A stretch of 64,000 nucleotides of DNA from RHLJ01 sp965601955 (GCA_965601955.1 OZ271855.1:1488001-1552000); one strand, 5' to 3'; shown: positions 33,487 to 44,248, numbered from the stretch's first letter. Numbers and translations are program-made. The notes: generated by a model not told the origin, from the letters alone.

Positions 33487-36400
33487 TAGTGGGCAGCTTC
33501 CTGTTTAGTATCATCTACCAATGCCGGGTTCGGATTGGTTAATTTGGCAATGTATGATGTTCTTGGGCGAACATTGAGTTCTTCCAGCATCAAATAATTT
33601 CTTTCGTTGTACTTCATTTGTGAAACTTCACTGTTTTTATCAGTTAAGTCTCCGAAATAAATTGCATCAGCAGGGCAAGCTTGCTGGCAAGCCGTTTTTA
33701 CAGTGCCATCAGCAGGTTTTGGTGAGCCTGTTTCAATCTTAGTATTGATTTTGGCCCGGTTAACACGCTGTACACAGTAAGTACATTTTTCCATTACCCC
33801 TCTAAAACGAACAGTAACTTCTGGGTTCATCGCCATTTGGATGATATCCGGATCTTCTCCGGTTGTCAGATATTCTTTTGGATAGTTGAAGAAGTTAAAT
33901 CTTCGAACCTTGAATGGGCAGTTGTTTGCACAATAACGAGTACCGATACAACGGTTATACGTCATTTGGTTCATACCATCATCACTGTGCGTGGTAGCTG
34001 CCACCGGACAAACCTGCTCACAAGGAGCTAATTCACAGTGCATACAAGGAACTGGCTGGTGAACAGCCTGAGGATCATGCTCATCTCCCATATAATAGCG
34101 GTCATTTCTGATCCAGTGCATTTCACGACCACGGCCAACTTCCCTTTTTCCGATCACAGGGATATTGTTCTCACTTTGGCAGGCAATAATACATACACCA
34201 CAACCAAAGCACGAGTTCAGGTCAATAGCCATTCCCCATTGTGGTTCGTAATCGGGGTAGGTTTGCTCATCAAAGAGAGAAATCAGGTCATCTTCGCCTT
34301 TTTCATTTGCTTCCTTCTGGCCCGGAACTTCATATTTATGAACATAGGCGAAAGAAGCATACTCAGGGGTCTTTTTGTATTTATCAAGCGTAGCCTGACG
34401 ATACATGTCACGGCCTTCAAGGCTATGGTGATCCTGAACACAAGCGATGCTATATGTTCCACTAGCTTTTGAAATACTACCTGAATTGAACAATAGTGCA
34501 CCTGACTGTACCAGTGGATATACATTCACTCCACCAGAAAGTACCGTACTGTCAAAAAGCTGAGAAGTATCGGTCGTTACATCAGCAACTCGCCCGATTC
34601 CTTCTTTTCCATATCCAACATTTAATGTAATGGATTCATCAGCATGACCCGGCTGAATCCATGCAGCAATAGTGATAGAAGTACCATTAACAGCGACATT
34701 TACAAGGTCTTCATTTTCTACACCAAGATTAGCAGCGGTAGCCGGACTCATAAGAGCCACGTTATCCCAGGTAATCTTAGTCATCGGGTCAGGTAACTCC
34801 TGCAGCCAGCCGTTATTTGCAAATCGGCCATCATATAAGGAGTAGTCAGGTCGAATGACTATTTCAATACCGTTAATTGAGGTAGCGTCGCTTGGAGAAA
34901 CAGATCTCAATCGAACATTGGAAGCTCTGTATCCATCAGTGATGTCAAGTCCATCATGAAGGATGTCTTTCCACCGGTTTTCAAAATTTGAGCGGTAGTA
35001 TCCGTTAAAAGTGCTTTTGACCAGGTCATGTCCAGATACTTTCTCACCATTTACAATGGCACCAAGAAATTCAATATCACTTAAGGAATCATGCAATGGC
35101 TGAATTTGTGGTTGAATCACAGAACGTGCACCACCAAATGAATATCCATCACCCCATGCTTCGAGATAGTGAGAACGGGCCACATGCCAGTTTGCATTTT
35201 TAGAGCTCTCATCTCTGTAGCTTCCAAAATGAATGACTTCTCCGGCATTAGAAAGTGCATTTGCAAAAGACAGATCAGCAGGAGCGGTGAATACCGGATT
35301 TGTACTTAATAATACAACCGTATCAACATTACCTGCATTTAGAGCAGCCACTGCACTAGAAAATGCTTCAAAATTGCTCTGGTCATCGATGGAAGGAACT
35401 TCAAGGTAACTTACGGTGCTTCCAACATTATCCAATGCGACATTAATTGCATTGATAATAGCATGAGCGCTTGGGGAATGATCAAAACCGATTGAAACGA
35501 CGCAACGTCCGGCGTGGGAAGCAAGATCATCAGCCATAGCAGTGATAAAATCACTTCCGGTAAATGCATTGCTAACTCCGCTAAATGCGTTAAGTCCGCT
35601 TATTCGGGAAGAAAGCTCTCCGGCAAGTGCATTAGCAAATGCTTCAACTTCACTTGCTTTAACTCTTAGCCTGTTATCCGCATAAGAACCGGTCAATGTG
35701 AATCCGTTCTCTACCGAGTAGATTCGGTTCATTGAATCGCTGGTACTGGTTACTTTTCTTCGTGTAGTAACCTGCTTTGCGTATTCTACATTATTAGGAT
35801 GTGTAGGAGAGAGGAAGTCATCGTCAAGCGATACAATTACATCGGCATTCGTGTAATTATATAGAGTACGAAGTCTGCTTCCGAAAGCGATTTGGGCTCC
35901 TTCAACAATGGCATTCTCGCCAAAAGGCTCGAAAGTAACCCAGCTTGCGTTTCTAAATTTGTTTAAAGCTTCTTCTTTAAGCGATTGAAAGGTCGGTGAA
36001 GAATTAGCTTCTGATATAAATAGGATATTCTTGTTGGTATCAGAGAAATGCTCGCTTGCAAAGCTGATGAATTCATCAGTAGTAGCTTTGCTTCCATTGC
36101 GAAGTGGGCCTCTCGAACGATCAGGGTCATACATTTCAAGAATAGATGCCTGATGGTAGGAATTGGTATTTCCTAAACTGGCAGGGTGAAGGTCATTTCC
36201 TTCTACTTTGGTAGGCCGTCCCTGATGGTTTTCAACAACTAAACCAGTAAGGTTGCCTTGAAATGGCATTGCAGTGGCATAAAAAAGAGGAATGCCAGGA
36301 ACAATGTCTTCAGGTTGTTGAGAATAAGGAAGAATTTTTTGAACCGGTCGACGGCACGCAGCGAAACCTGCAAGAGCGATAGATGCTCCCATAACCCGGA

Positions 36401-36539
36401 GGAATCCCTTTCTGGAAACACCATCTTTTAGTTCGGTGGCATTCTCCGGGAATTCGCGTTCAACAAAATTTTGATATTCTTTATTCTGAGCTAATTCGTT
36501 TAAGCTTTTCCAGTATGTATTCTGTGTAACTTCGCTCAT
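33486..36539 (-). CDS. actB: Alternative Complex III subunit ActB (molybdopterin-like/iron-sulfur fusion)
   Basis: 1017 residues. A Tat-like signal with SRKGFLRVMGASIALAGFAAC (split here by a lipobox cysteine) exports it folded. Residues about 70-740 resemble a molybdopterin oxidoreductase that has lost its cofactor site; ActB proteins have no Mo. Residues 777-967 form the ferredoxin part with four cysteine groups: CFGCGVCIIAC, CMHCELAPCEQVCP, CIGTRYCANNCP and CTYC plus CQQACP, for three [4Fe-4S] and one [3Fe-4S] cluster in known complexes. It passes electrons from ActC to the haems of ActA. Confidence 0.95.
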   Translation of the reverse strand: MSEVTQNTYWKSLNELAQNKEYQNFVEREFPENATELKDGVSRKGFLRVMGASIALAGFAACRRPVQKILPYSQQPEDIVPGIPLFYATAMPFQGNLTGLVVENHQGRPTKVEGNDLHPASLGNTNSYHQASILEMYDPDRSRGPLRNGSKATTDEFISFASEHFSDTNKNILFISEANSSPTFQSLKEEALNKFRNASWVTFEPFGENAIVEGAQIAFGSRLRTLYNYTNADVIVSLDDDFLSPTHPNNVEYAKQVTTRRKVTSTSDSMNRIYSVENGFTLTGSYADNRLRVKASEVEAFANALAGELSSRISGLNAFSGVSNAFTGSDFITAMADDLASHAGRCVVSIGFDHSPSAHAIINAINVALDNVGSTVSYLEVPSIDDQSNFEAFSSAVAALNAGNVDTVVLLSTNPVFTAPADLSFANALSNAGEVIHFGSYRDESSKNANWHVARSHYLEAWGDGYSFGGARSVIQPQIQPLHDSLSDIEFLGAIVNGEKVSGHDLVKSTFNGYYRSNFENRWKDILHDGLDITDGYRASNVRLRSVSPSDATSINGIEIVIRPDYSLYDGRFANNGWLQELPDPMTKITWDNVALMSPATAANLGVENEDLVNVAVNGTSITIAAWIQPGHADESITLNVGYGKEGIGRVADVTTDTSQLFDSTVLSGGVNVYPLVQSGALLFNSGSISKASGTYSIACVQDHHSLEGRDMYRQATLDKYKKTPEYASFAYVHKYEVPGQKEANEKGEDDLISLFDEQTYPDYEPQWGMAIDLNSCFGCGVCIIACQSENNIPVIGKREVGRGREMHWIRNDRYYMGDEHDPQAVHQPVPCMHCELAPCEQVCPVAATTHSDDGMNQMTYNRCIGTRYCANNCPFKVRRFNFFNYPKEYLTTGEDPDIIQMAMNPEVTVRFRGVMEKCTYCVQRVNRAKINTKIETGSPKPADGTVKTACQQACPADAIYFGDLTDKNSEVSQMKYNERNYLMLEELNVRPRTSYIAKLTNPNPALVDDTKQEAAH

Positions 36540-36571
36540 TGGATGATTATAAGTTCAACTATCCTTTCTTA

Positions 36572-37216
36572 TTAATAATGGCAACCCTGGCAATACTGCG
36601 GAGGGCTTACATTATTTTTCTTAACTAATTCGCTTCCCAACAACAGTTGGTTCTCCGCCTTATACCCCATGGTGGTCACCTCTTCAACAGGGCGGAGGTA
36701 CTTTTCAGGTTCTCGATGGCAATCAAGGCACCAGCTCATACTCAGTGGTTCGGATTGATAAACCACTTCCATTTTATCAATTCTTCCGTGGCAGCTCTCA
36801 CAACCTACACCCACATTCACATGTGCGGCATGGTTGAAATAAGCATAATCAGCAAGGTTGTTTACTCTAACCCATTCTACAGGTTTACCGGTTTCCCAGC
36901 TTTCACGGATAGGAGCGAGTTTTTCGCTGTCCGTTTTAATCTGGCTATGACAGTTCATACAAGTTTGAGTAGGCGGAATGTTTGCCTGCTTCGATTCAAA
37001 CACAGAGGTGTGACAATACTGGCAATCAAGGCCGAGCTTATCTACATGAACTTTGTGAGAGTATGGAACCGGTTGAACTGGGGCGTAACCTACATCGGTA
37101 TATTCGGGAGAGAAGAAGTACCAAATTCCAAGAATGATGACATTAACGGTAACTATAATTCCAATAAGTAATTGTCGAGGAACTTGATTTGTCCACTTAG
37201 GGAAAATCTGCGCCAT
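36572..37216 (-). CDS. actA: Alternative Complex III subunit ActA, pentahaem cytochrome c
   Basis: 214 residues. One N-terminal membrane helix (about 14-36) is followed by five CxxCH haem motifs at 65-69, 86-90, 139-143, 163-167 and 209-213, the number known for ActA. The last motif is one residue from the C-terminus (CQGCHY). It is the first gene of the operon; about 290 bases separate it from the divergent DUF420 gene. It collects electrons from the ActB clusters. Confidence 0.95.
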   Translation of the reverse strand: MAQIFPKWTNQVPRQLLIGIIVTVNVIILGIWYFFSPEYTDVGYAPVQPVPYSHKVHVDKLGLDCQYCHTSVFESKQANIPPTQTCMNCHSQIKTDSEKLAPIRESWETGKPVEWVRVNNLADYAYFNHAAHVNVGVGCESCHGRIDKMEVVYQSEPLSMSWCLDCHREPEKYLRPVEEVTTMGYKAENQLLLGSELVKKNNVSPPQYCQGCHY

Positions 37217-37505
37217 ATAAATGCTGATTTTATTTTCAAACCTGAGCTTTAACGCTCAATAAGAAGCCGCGCCAAACTATCGAATTTTTGAATTGAATTG
37301 AATACTTAGATGCAGGGTTTTCTTATTTAAATTCGTTCTAAATAACTAAGGTCAGAAGTATAAGCTAGTTAGTAAATTATTAGCGGCGAAGATAAGAACA
37401 TTTCTTCAAAAAACTTGGTTTATCATGCGAAATAAGGCAAATAATAGCGCTGGTTTACCTTAACTTTAAGGCGCTCAACAAACAATGGATTAAATAAGTC
37501 AACCG
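37217..37505. other. Divergent intergenic region of the respiratory operon
   Basis: 289 bases between actA (minus) and the DUF420 gene (plus). It should contain both promoters. A TAACTTTA element near 37454-37461 on the plus strand is one mismatch from TAnnTTTG; on the minus strand no exact match was found. No ORF or strong hairpin is seen. Confidence 0.5.
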
Positions 37506-38075
37506 ATGCAGCACGAAGTCGAACTTCCGGATAGCTTAAAAGTATTTGAACAAGTAAACACCAAGCGGGCGCTTGGTATAATCATAGGAGTAAGTGTACT
37601 CGCTTTAGTATTTCTTTTTTGGCTGATTTACTTCAAGGCACCAGCGGCTTCAGAAATTCCCTGGGTAAAAAATCTCTCTGCTTTAAATGCATCGTTTAAT
37701 GCTTTGAGTACCGTGTTCCTTTTATTAGGATTCAGGGAGATCAAAAGAAGGAATTTTGCGAAGCACATGAGATTTATGATCAGTGCTTTTACCACCTCTG
37801 CTTTATTCCTGGTAAGCTATGTGATCTATCATAATTTCGTGGGAGACACAAAATTCACAGGAGAGGGATTCATCAGACCTGTCTACTTCTTCATATTAAT
37901 AACGCACATTGTGCTCTCTGTCTTTGTAGTTCCACTGGTGCTCTCCAGTTTCTTCTTCGCCTTTTCTGGTAAATTTGAAACGCACCGTAAAGTTTCCAAA
38001 TGGACCTTCCCAATCTGGCTCTATGTTTCAGTGACTGGGGTGCTGGTTTTTATCCTCCTAAAAACCTTTGGCTAA
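37506..38075 (+). CDS. DUF420 (CtaM-like) membrane protein
   Basis: 189 residues with five membrane helices. Characteristic features are a helix with NASFNALSTVFLLLGFREIKRRNFAKHMRFM (about 63-93) and a histidine pair further on (YVIYHNF near 105, ILITHIVLS near 133). DUF420 proteins include YozB/CtaM of Firmicutes, needed to assemble active aa3-type oxidases. Divergent position next to the act/cta operon fits an oxidase assembly role. The last 24 codons have a decayed second copy at 54690-54761. Confidence 0.85.
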   Translation: MQHEVELPDSLKVFEQVNTKRALGIIIGVSVLALVFLFWLIYFKAPAASEIPWVKNLSALNASFNALSTVFLLLGFREIKRRNFAKHMRFMISAFTTSALFLVSYVIYHNFVGDTKFTGEGFIRPVYFFILITHIVLSVFVVPLVLSSFFFAFSGKFETHRKVSKWTFPIWLYVSVTGVLVFILLKTFG

Positions 38076-38366
38076 ACCGAAGCCAAAGACCCCTCTATAT
38101 ATAGTTATAAGCCGATTTTCCTACAAGTGACGTAGTGATGTAGTAGTGCCAAAAAAGCGCTTTTATGGGCATGAAGTAATCTTATTGTACTTGCCTCTAT
38201 TGGAATAAATCAAATGCTGCACAATATTCAATAGAACGATTGCTAGTTAATATGAAGAGTAATCCTATATCCTGATTTACACCTGCCTGTGCTTCGTTTT
38301 GCCAACGCGCTTCTATACCCGAAGCCAGGCTGGTTTATTTGATGTTAAGGACGTAACAATCAGCTT
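38076..38366. other. Gap before the polysaccharide utilisation locus
   Basis: 291 bases with no coding potential. It holds a 12-base palindrome AAAAGCGCTTTT at 38153-38164 and a CTATATATAG stretch near 38093-38102. No exact TAnnTTTG promoter element was found, although the susC promoter should be here. Confidence 0.4.
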
Positions 38367-41300
38367 ATGAATCTTGATACCGAACAGCCTATGCCCACTC
38401 AACAGATATCTATTGCCGGTACATTCTTTTTTGCATTGTTAGGCTTCATGTTGTTTTCCAGTGCAAGTAACGCCGTATATGCGCAAACCGAAATAACCGG
38501 TACTGTCTATGATGCAGAAACACAAGAAACACTACCTGGAGTAAACATACTTATAAAAGGAACTGCTCGAGGGACTTCCACAGACCCGGAAGGTAATTTT
38601 CGGTTAAGGCTCCAGGAAGGAGAAAGCATATTGGTTTTCTCCTTCCTTGGATTCGAAACCCAGGAAATAGATGTAACCGGGCTTACAGAGATAGAAGTTC
38701 AACTTAGAACTGTGGTTGGTACCCTGGACGAATTGGTTGTTGTTGGATATGGGGTGGTTAAGAAAAGGGATGTAACAGGAGCAATTGGTAGGGTAAGTTC
38801 TGAGGAACTTGGGAAAGTAACGAGCCTGAATGTTGAACAGGCATTACAAGGAAAAGTAAGCGGTGTACAAATTACTTCTACTTCAGGAGCTCCTGGAGCT
38901 GCCGCCGCAGTGCGTATTCGAGGGGTTGGTACATTCAACGATTCATCTCCTATATATGTGGTTGATGGTGTCATTTTAGATGACATCTCATTTTTGAACT
39001 CTGCGGATATTGAGTCGATGGAAGTATTGAAAGATGCTTCCGCTACGGCAATCTACGGATCCAGAGGTGCTAATGGTGTAGTATTAGTTCAAACTAAATC
39101 CGGGTCAGGAATAGTGGGGAAACCCCAGGTTAATTTCTCTACTGAAACAGGTTTCCAGCAGGTAGAACGTACCATCGATCTTTTAAATGGTAGAGAATAC
39201 GCCATTATTGCTAACGAAATTCGATCGGGCACTTATAATAATGTAGATGCTGTACCCAATACCGATTGGCAGGATCTTGTATTTGATACTGCGCCCATAC
39301 AAAATCACCAGTTATCGGTAAGTGGAGGGAGCGACCGGGGCGATTATTATGTGAGTGTGGGGTATTTCCAGCAGGATGGGATTATAGAAAAATCCAGTTA
39401 TGAGCGACTAACTATAAAGTTGAATAACACCTACAAGCTTAATCAAAAGATTAAGCTTGGAAATAACCTAACGATAGCTCCATACAAACAGCAAATCGCT
39501 CCGAATGCAACTTTTGCAGTGTATAGGGCGCAACCTTTACTTGAGCCTTTTTACGATGATGGTAGCTTTGGAGTGGTTTATAATGTTGGTAATCCATTAG
39601 CTGACATTGAATATTCAAATAACCAAAATAGTGGAACCCGTCTTGTAGGAAATGTTTTTGCTGATGCTGTTATCAGAAATGAATTCTTACTCCGTTCCAG
39701 TTTTGGAATCGATGCTTCGTTAAATCGAGCCAGAAATTTTACTCCCGCTTTCACAGTATTAAATCCAGACGGGACTGCTTCCCAACAGAACAATGACTTC
39801 AGCGATATTTTCAAACGGGAGAGTATCAATTATAACTGGCTCTGGGAAAACACACTCAGCTATATAAAGGAATTTGATCGACATTCTGTCAACGCTGTCG
39901 GTGGAATAACCATGCAGCAAACTCGTTCAGAATTTCTCCAACTTTCAGGGCAAAATGTAATTCGTGACGGAGAAGATTTCTGGTATGTAAATCCATCCTA
40001 CATTATTGACGAGGCAAACGGCATTAATAATTTGCAAGCCAATAATAACGGGGTAAATGACGCAAATTACTTCAACATGATTTCTTTCCTCGGTCGTGTT
40101 GTGTATACCTACAATGAGAAATATGTAGCTACTCTCACATACCGGGCTGATGGTTCCTCCAAATTTGCTAAAGAAAACCGGTGGGGATATTTCCCATCTG
40201 TAGCATTTGCATGGAATGTTGGTCAGGAAAAATTCATGGAGTCAATTTCCGAGATTAGCAGCCTGAAACTGAGAACTAGCTGGGGAATAATTGGAAATGA
40301 AAAGATTCAATACCTGGGACGATTTTCAGGAGTAGACTCAGGTATTTTAGCCGTTTTTGGTTCCCCGGATACTCCTTATAACGCGGCTACTTATGGAAGG
40401 TCAGGAAATCCGGATTTGCAATGGGAAAGTACTGCTCAAATCGATTTAGGTATTGAAGCAGGGTTTATCGATAACAACCTAACTCTTGAAATAGATTACT
40501 ATAACAGGACTACCAATGACATTCTCATAGACCTTGTTACTCAGGGACACTTAGGTAATGGACAAGGTCAACGCATCATATTTAATGCCGCAGAAGTACA
40601 GAATAAGGGGATAGAGTTTAATATAGGATGGCAGGATAGGCTGGGTGAGATAACCTATTCGGTTGGTTTACTGGGTAGCACTATTGATAATGAAGTACAA
40701 GCTATTGGAGGCAATAGTGGCATAGACTCAGTTCTCGTTGGTGGTTCTTTAGCGAATGGTCAAACTGTTACCCGGTCAGTAGTAGGGAAGCCTATTGGTG
40801 CTTTTTTTGGGTACAAAACGGATGGAATTTTCCAGAACCAGGCAGAACTGGATGCCTACCCTCATCTTTCTCAGGCTGATGTAGGGGACTTACGTTTTGT
40901 AGATGTAAATGGTGATGGAGTGCTTAATGGTGAAGACCGGACATTTATTGGCTCCCCAATCCCGGATTTTGTTTATGGATTCAACCTCAACCTGTTCTAT
41001 AAGAGTTTTGATCTAAGTATTGGGCTACAGGGACAAATTGGGAATGAAATTTTTAATGGGAAAAATGTAGTCCGCCCAGACCCTTATAACTTCGAGCAAC
41101 ATGTATGGGACAGATGGACGGGAGAGGGAACCAGTAATTCAGAACCCAGGGCAACGTATGGCGGGTATAACTTTTTACCGTCAGACCGATTCATACATGA
41201 CGGTAGTTTCTTGCGCTTACGAAGTGTCATCATTGGGTATCAATTACCCACCTCTTTTCAGAACCGAGTGGGGTTGCGGACTGCAAGATTCTATATAAAA

Positions 41301-41441
41301 GCCAATAACCTGCTAACGATCACTAAATACACAGGCTATACCCCGGAGATTGGCAGCCAAAGTGTAATAGCGAATGGTATTGATACGGGGATTTACCCAA
41401 TTCCCCGGGTGATATCTGTTGGCTTTAATACCTCATTTTAA
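38367..41441 (+). CDS. SusC/RagA-type TonB-dependent outer membrane transporter
   Basis: 1024 residues. A signal peptide is followed by a carboxypeptidase-regulatory-like domain (about 42-118: EITGTVYDAETQETLPGVNI, FLGFETQEIDVTG), a TonB-box/plug region (ELVVVGYGVVKKRDVTGAIGRVS, then SGAPGAAAAVRIRGVGT and MEVLKDASATAIYGSRGANGVV, standard SusC signatures) and a 22-strand barrel ending in RVISVGFNTSF. It imports oligosaccharides captured with the SusD partner encoded 15 bases downstream. It is the first gene of the locus; the substrate is inferred from the glycosidases behind it. Confidence 0.95.
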   Translation: MNLDTEQPMPTQQISIAGTFFFALLGFMLFSSASNAVYAQTEITGTVYDAETQETLPGVNILIKGTARGTSTDPEGNFRLRLQEGESILVFSFLGFETQEIDVTGLTEIEVQLRTVVGTLDELVVVGYGVVKKRDVTGAIGRVSSEELGKVTSLNVEQALQGKVSGVQITSTSGAPGAAAAVRIRGVGTFNDSSPIYVVDGVILDDISFLNSADIESMEVLKDASATAIYGSRGANGVVLVQTKSGSGIVGKPQVNFSTETGFQQVERTIDLLNGREYAIIANEIRSGTYNNVDAVPNTDWQDLVFDTAPIQNHQLSVSGGSDRGDYYVSVGYFQQDGIIEKSSYERLTIKLNNTYKLNQKIKLGNNLTIAPYKQQIAPNATFAVYRAQPLLEPFYDDGSFGVVYNVGNPLADIEYSNNQNSGTRLVGNVFADAVIRNEFLLRSSFGIDASLNRARNFTPAFTVLNPDGTASQQNNDFSDIFKRESINYNWLWENTLSYIKEFDRHSVNAVGGITMQQTRSEFLQLSGQNVIRDGEDFWYVNPSYIIDEANGINNLQANNNGVNDANYFNMISFLGRVVYTYNEKYVATLTYRADGSSKFAKENRWGYFPSVAFAWNVGQEKFMESISEISSLKLRTSWGIIGNEKIQYLGRFSGVDSGILAVFGSPDTPYNAATYGRSGNPDLQWESTAQIDLGIEAGFIDNNLTLEIDYYNRTTNDILIDLVTQGHLGNGQGQRIIFNAAEVQNKGIEFNIGWQDRLGEITYSVGLLGSTIDNEVQAIGGNSGIDSVLVGGSLANGQTVTRSVVGKPIGAFFGYKTDGIFQNQAELDAYPHLSQADVGDLRFVDVNGDGVLNGEDRTFIGSPIPDFVYGFNLNLFYKSFDLSIGLQGQIGNEIFNGKNVVRPDPYNFEQHVWDRWTGEGTSNSEPRATYGGYNFLPSDRFIHDGSFLRLRSVIIGYQLPTSFQNRVGLRTARFYIKANNLLTITKYTGYTPEIGSQSVIANGIDTGIYPIPRVISVGFNTSF

Positions 41442-41456
41442 ATCAAGGTTATGACC

Positions 41457-42920
41457 ATGAAGCGATTTTTTTCAATTCTACTTCTAACAACAATTCTACT
41501 TGGATGTGAAGGTTTCCTGGACGTAAACCCTCAAGGAGAGCTTACACAAGAATCATTTCCAGTTTCTGCTTCTGATGCATTGCTAGCTACCAACGGTGTG
41601 TATTCCACACTTCGGGTATGGAACTATCATACCGGTGGATTCCCGTTCCTGGAATTTCTTTCAGATGATGGAGCAAAAGGCAGTAACCCCAATGATGGAG
41701 TAAACCAGGCACCTTACGATAATTTTACCCATGCCACTACACAAGATGGCCTTGATAGATGGTGGAACACTTTGTACCAGGGTATCCGAAGGGCAAACGT
41801 GGTTATTGAGAGTGTTCCTTTAATACAGATGGATGAAGAGTTAAGAGCACGATATGTGGCGGAGGCTAAATTTCTTCGGGCTTCATTTTATTTCGATTTA
41901 GTAAGGGGGTTTGGGGGAGTTCCGATAGTTACAACTACTAATCCTCCTATCAAATTGCCCCGCGCCACCTCTCAGGAAGTATATGATTTGGTTGAGACCG
42001 ATTTACTTGATGCAATTAATGACCTGCCGCTTAAGAGTGAATATGGAGCTGAAGATATTGGCAGGGCTACCAAAGGAGCAGCCCAGGCTTTATTAGCAAA
42101 GGTGTATTTATTCCAAAATGATTTTGGAAATGCTGAAGACTTTGCTCTTGCTGTTATAAACTCGAATGAATACGACCTGGAGACTAATTTCTATCATGCA
42201 AATGGGCCGGAAGGTGAGCAAGGTGTAGAATCGGTATTTGAAATTGGAGCGGCATCAGATCGAACAGCAGGAAATCAGTATGCCAATACACAGGGTGTAC
42301 GTGGTACACCAAACCGGGGCTGGGGTTTTAATCGGCCAACCATCGACCTCAGAAACGCATTTGAAGACAATGATCCCAGAGAGCAAGCCACAATTATCGA
42401 GCTTGGTGATGTGATTGATGGTATCACCATACTTGGAGATGGATCTACACCAGATGAAACCACCGATGAAAACGGTATTGTGATTGAGATTGAAAGCTAC
42501 AACCGCAAGGTTTGGTTTCCTGGAAATAATACTGACACTCAATTTGGCCACAACCGTCGATTAATTCGATTTGCGGATGTATTGCTTATGGCCGCTGAAG
42601 CTTTAAACGAAAATGATCAACCTGGCCAGGCTCTGGTTTATTTAAATCGAGTCAGAGAACGAGCACGGCAAGGTGCCCCAGGCATTTTACCAGATATCGC
42701 AGAAACCAATAAGGATCTTCTAAGAGACATTATTATCCAGGAACGAAGAGTAGAACTGGCCATGGAAGGGCATCGTTTCTGGGACTTGGTACGCACCGGA
42801 AAAGCCCCTGAAATATTAGGGCCTTTGGGTTTTATAGAAGGAAAGCACGAATTGCTGCCCATTCCGCAAAGTGAAATCGATTTATCTCAAGGCTCTTTGG
42901 AGCAAAACCCGATGTGGTAA
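41457..42920 (+). CDS. SusD/RagB-type glycan-binding lipoprotein
   Basis: 487 residues from ATG 41457, preferred over ATG 41451 because AAGG lies eight bases upstream of the former. A lipoprotein signal ends at LLGCEGFLD. The RagB/SusD fold is marked by NGVYSTLRV, WWNTLYQGIRRANVVIE, RYVAEAKFLRASFYFDLVRGFGGVP and, near the end, IIQERRVELAMEGHRFWDLVRTG and LLPIPQSEIDLSQGSLEQNP. It sits on the cell surface as the lid of SusC and binds the glycan. Confidence 0.95.
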   Translation: MKRFFSILLLTTILLGCEGFLDVNPQGELTQESFPVSASDALLATNGVYSTLRVWNYHTGGFPFLEFLSDDGAKGSNPNDGVNQAPYDNFTHATTQDGLDRWWNTLYQGIRRANVVIESVPLIQMDEELRARYVAEAKFLRASFYFDLVRGFGGVPIVTTTNPPIKLPRATSQEVYDLVETDLLDAINDLPLKSEYGAEDIGRATKGAAQALLAKVYLFQNDFGNAEDFALAVINSNEYDLETNFYHANGPEGEQGVESVFEIGAASDRTAGNQYANTQGVRGTPNRGWGFNRPTIDLRNAFEDNDPREQATIIELGDVIDGITILGDGSTPDETTDENGIVIEIESYNRKVWFPGNNTDTQFGHNRRLIRFADVLLMAAEALNENDQPGQALVYLNRVRERARQGAPGILPDIAETNKDLLRDIIIQERRVELAMEGHRFWDLVRTGKAPEILGPLGFIEGKHELLPIPQSEIDLSQGSLEQNPMW

Positions 42921-42960
42921 AAAAAACTAATACATAAACCTCGAAACAAAAGGATCAATC

Positions 42961-44232
42961 ATGAAAAAGATATATACAACATTTAAATATGTGTTGATGC
43001 TGACGCTTATGGTATTCATAGCGCAGGCATGTAACAGCGATAGTGACCCTGTAGATCTTAATATTGTAAGTATTACAGTAGGTGGGTTGGATCTTAACGG
43101 TGCAACTTCTCCTACCGATGTACCATCGGATGCAAGCATCGTTATTACCTTCAATTCCGATATTAAAACCGAAACAGCCACTTCAGCAAACATCACTCTT
43201 GTTCAGGATTATGATGAGGCAGATATAGAACTGACCATTGTAGTGGATGGTCCTATGTTAACCGTAACTCCTACTTCAACACTTGGCTCAGGGACCCTGT
43301 ATACGTTCGCACTATCAGCAGGACTTCTGAATAATGATGATCAGCCACTAGCTTCTACAAACCGTGCCTTCACAACGGTAGGTACTTTTAGCCCTGCAGG
43401 TATGATTGCTAACTGGACATTCGAAGAAACAGCAGAAGATATTGTAGGTAATTTTGATCCTGCAGCATCCGCGGTTGTAGATATTACTTATGTTGATAGT
43501 AGAAATGCTGCGGCTGGTAAAGCGGCGTCATTTAACGGGAATACAAGCATTATTGAAATCCCCGGCGCAGATGCATTAATTAATACCAGTGACTTTACAA
43601 TCAGCTTCTGGATGAAAACCAATTCTGAAGGGCATGTTAATGCTGACGGCGCTCCAACCGGACATTTTGTAATGGGTCTTGGAGCTTTCTTTGGATTACA
43701 ATTTGAAGTTTTTGGTGATTACAGTGGCGCTAAATTTGCAATACAATATGAATTTGCAAATAACGAGACCGGCGCAGAAGATATGTGGTTCCCTGTAGAA
43801 GCACAGGACAACACGAACGGCGGGTGGCAAGGTTGGGATTTCGCTAAAAGTATCTCACAAGAACAGATGGAAGGATACCTAAAGGATAGTTGGACCCAGG
43901 TAACCTATACCTATGAAGGATCAACCAAGAGAGGAAGTCTGTACTATGACGGAGAGCTAATGAAAACGTTTGATTTCAATCTTTGGCCAGATGACGCTGC
44001 TAAGAAGACCACTGTTGGTATGATATATGCCGGAACAGAACCTGATGTAGTAAACGAGTTAGCCTTCGGGTTTATTCATTCCCGAGCAGGTACTATGTGG
44101 GATGATACACCGTGGGGTGGTTATGACAATGCAACAGCAAATCATTTCAAAGGAGAGCTTGACGACATTAAGTTCTACCACAAAGTGCTTACTGCAACCG
44201 AAATTCAGCTGATGTACGATTCAGAAGAATAA
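42961..44232 (+). CDS. Surface lipoprotein with Ig-like and LamG/concanavalin-like domains
   Basis: 423 residues. The lipoprotein signal ends at FIAQACNSDSDP. Residues about 35-142 look like a Big_5 (SbsA-type) Ig-like domain (SPTDVPSDASIVITFNSDI, then RAFTTVGTFSP). From about 145 it is a LamG-type jelly roll (NWTFEETAEDIVGNF, TSDFTISFWMKTNSEG, GELDDIKFYHKVLTATEIQLMYD). It occupies the SusE/F-like position after SusD and probably binds glycan at the surface. AAAGGA precedes the ATG; a terminator follows. Confidence 0.8.
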   Translation: MKKIYTTFKYVLMLTLMVFIAQACNSDSDPVDLNIVSITVGGLDLNGATSPTDVPSDASIVITFNSDIKTETATSANITLVQDYDEADIELTIVVDGPMLTVTPTSTLGSGTLYTFALSAGLLNNDDQPLASTNRAFTTVGTFSPAGMIANWTFEETAEDIVGNFDPAASAVVDITYVDSRNAAAGKAASFNGNTSIIEIPGADALINTSDFTISFWMKTNSEGHVNADGAPTGHFVMGLGAFFGLQFEVFGDYSGAKFAIQYEFANNETGAEDMWFPVEAQDNTNGGWQGWDFAKSISQEQMEGYLKDSWTQVTYTYEGSTKRGSLYYDGELMKTFDFNLWPDDAAKKTTVGMIYAGTEPDVVNELAFGFIHSRAGTMWDDTPWGGYDNATANHFKGELDDIKFYHKVLTATEIQLMYDSEE

Positions 44233-44248
44233 AAACATAGATGACCAT

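Noticed and set aside
38153..38164. AAAAGCGCTTTT palindrome as an operator for the SusC gene
   Set aside because: A 12-base palindrome with A/T ends arises easily by chance, and there is no second copy at the other genes of the locus.
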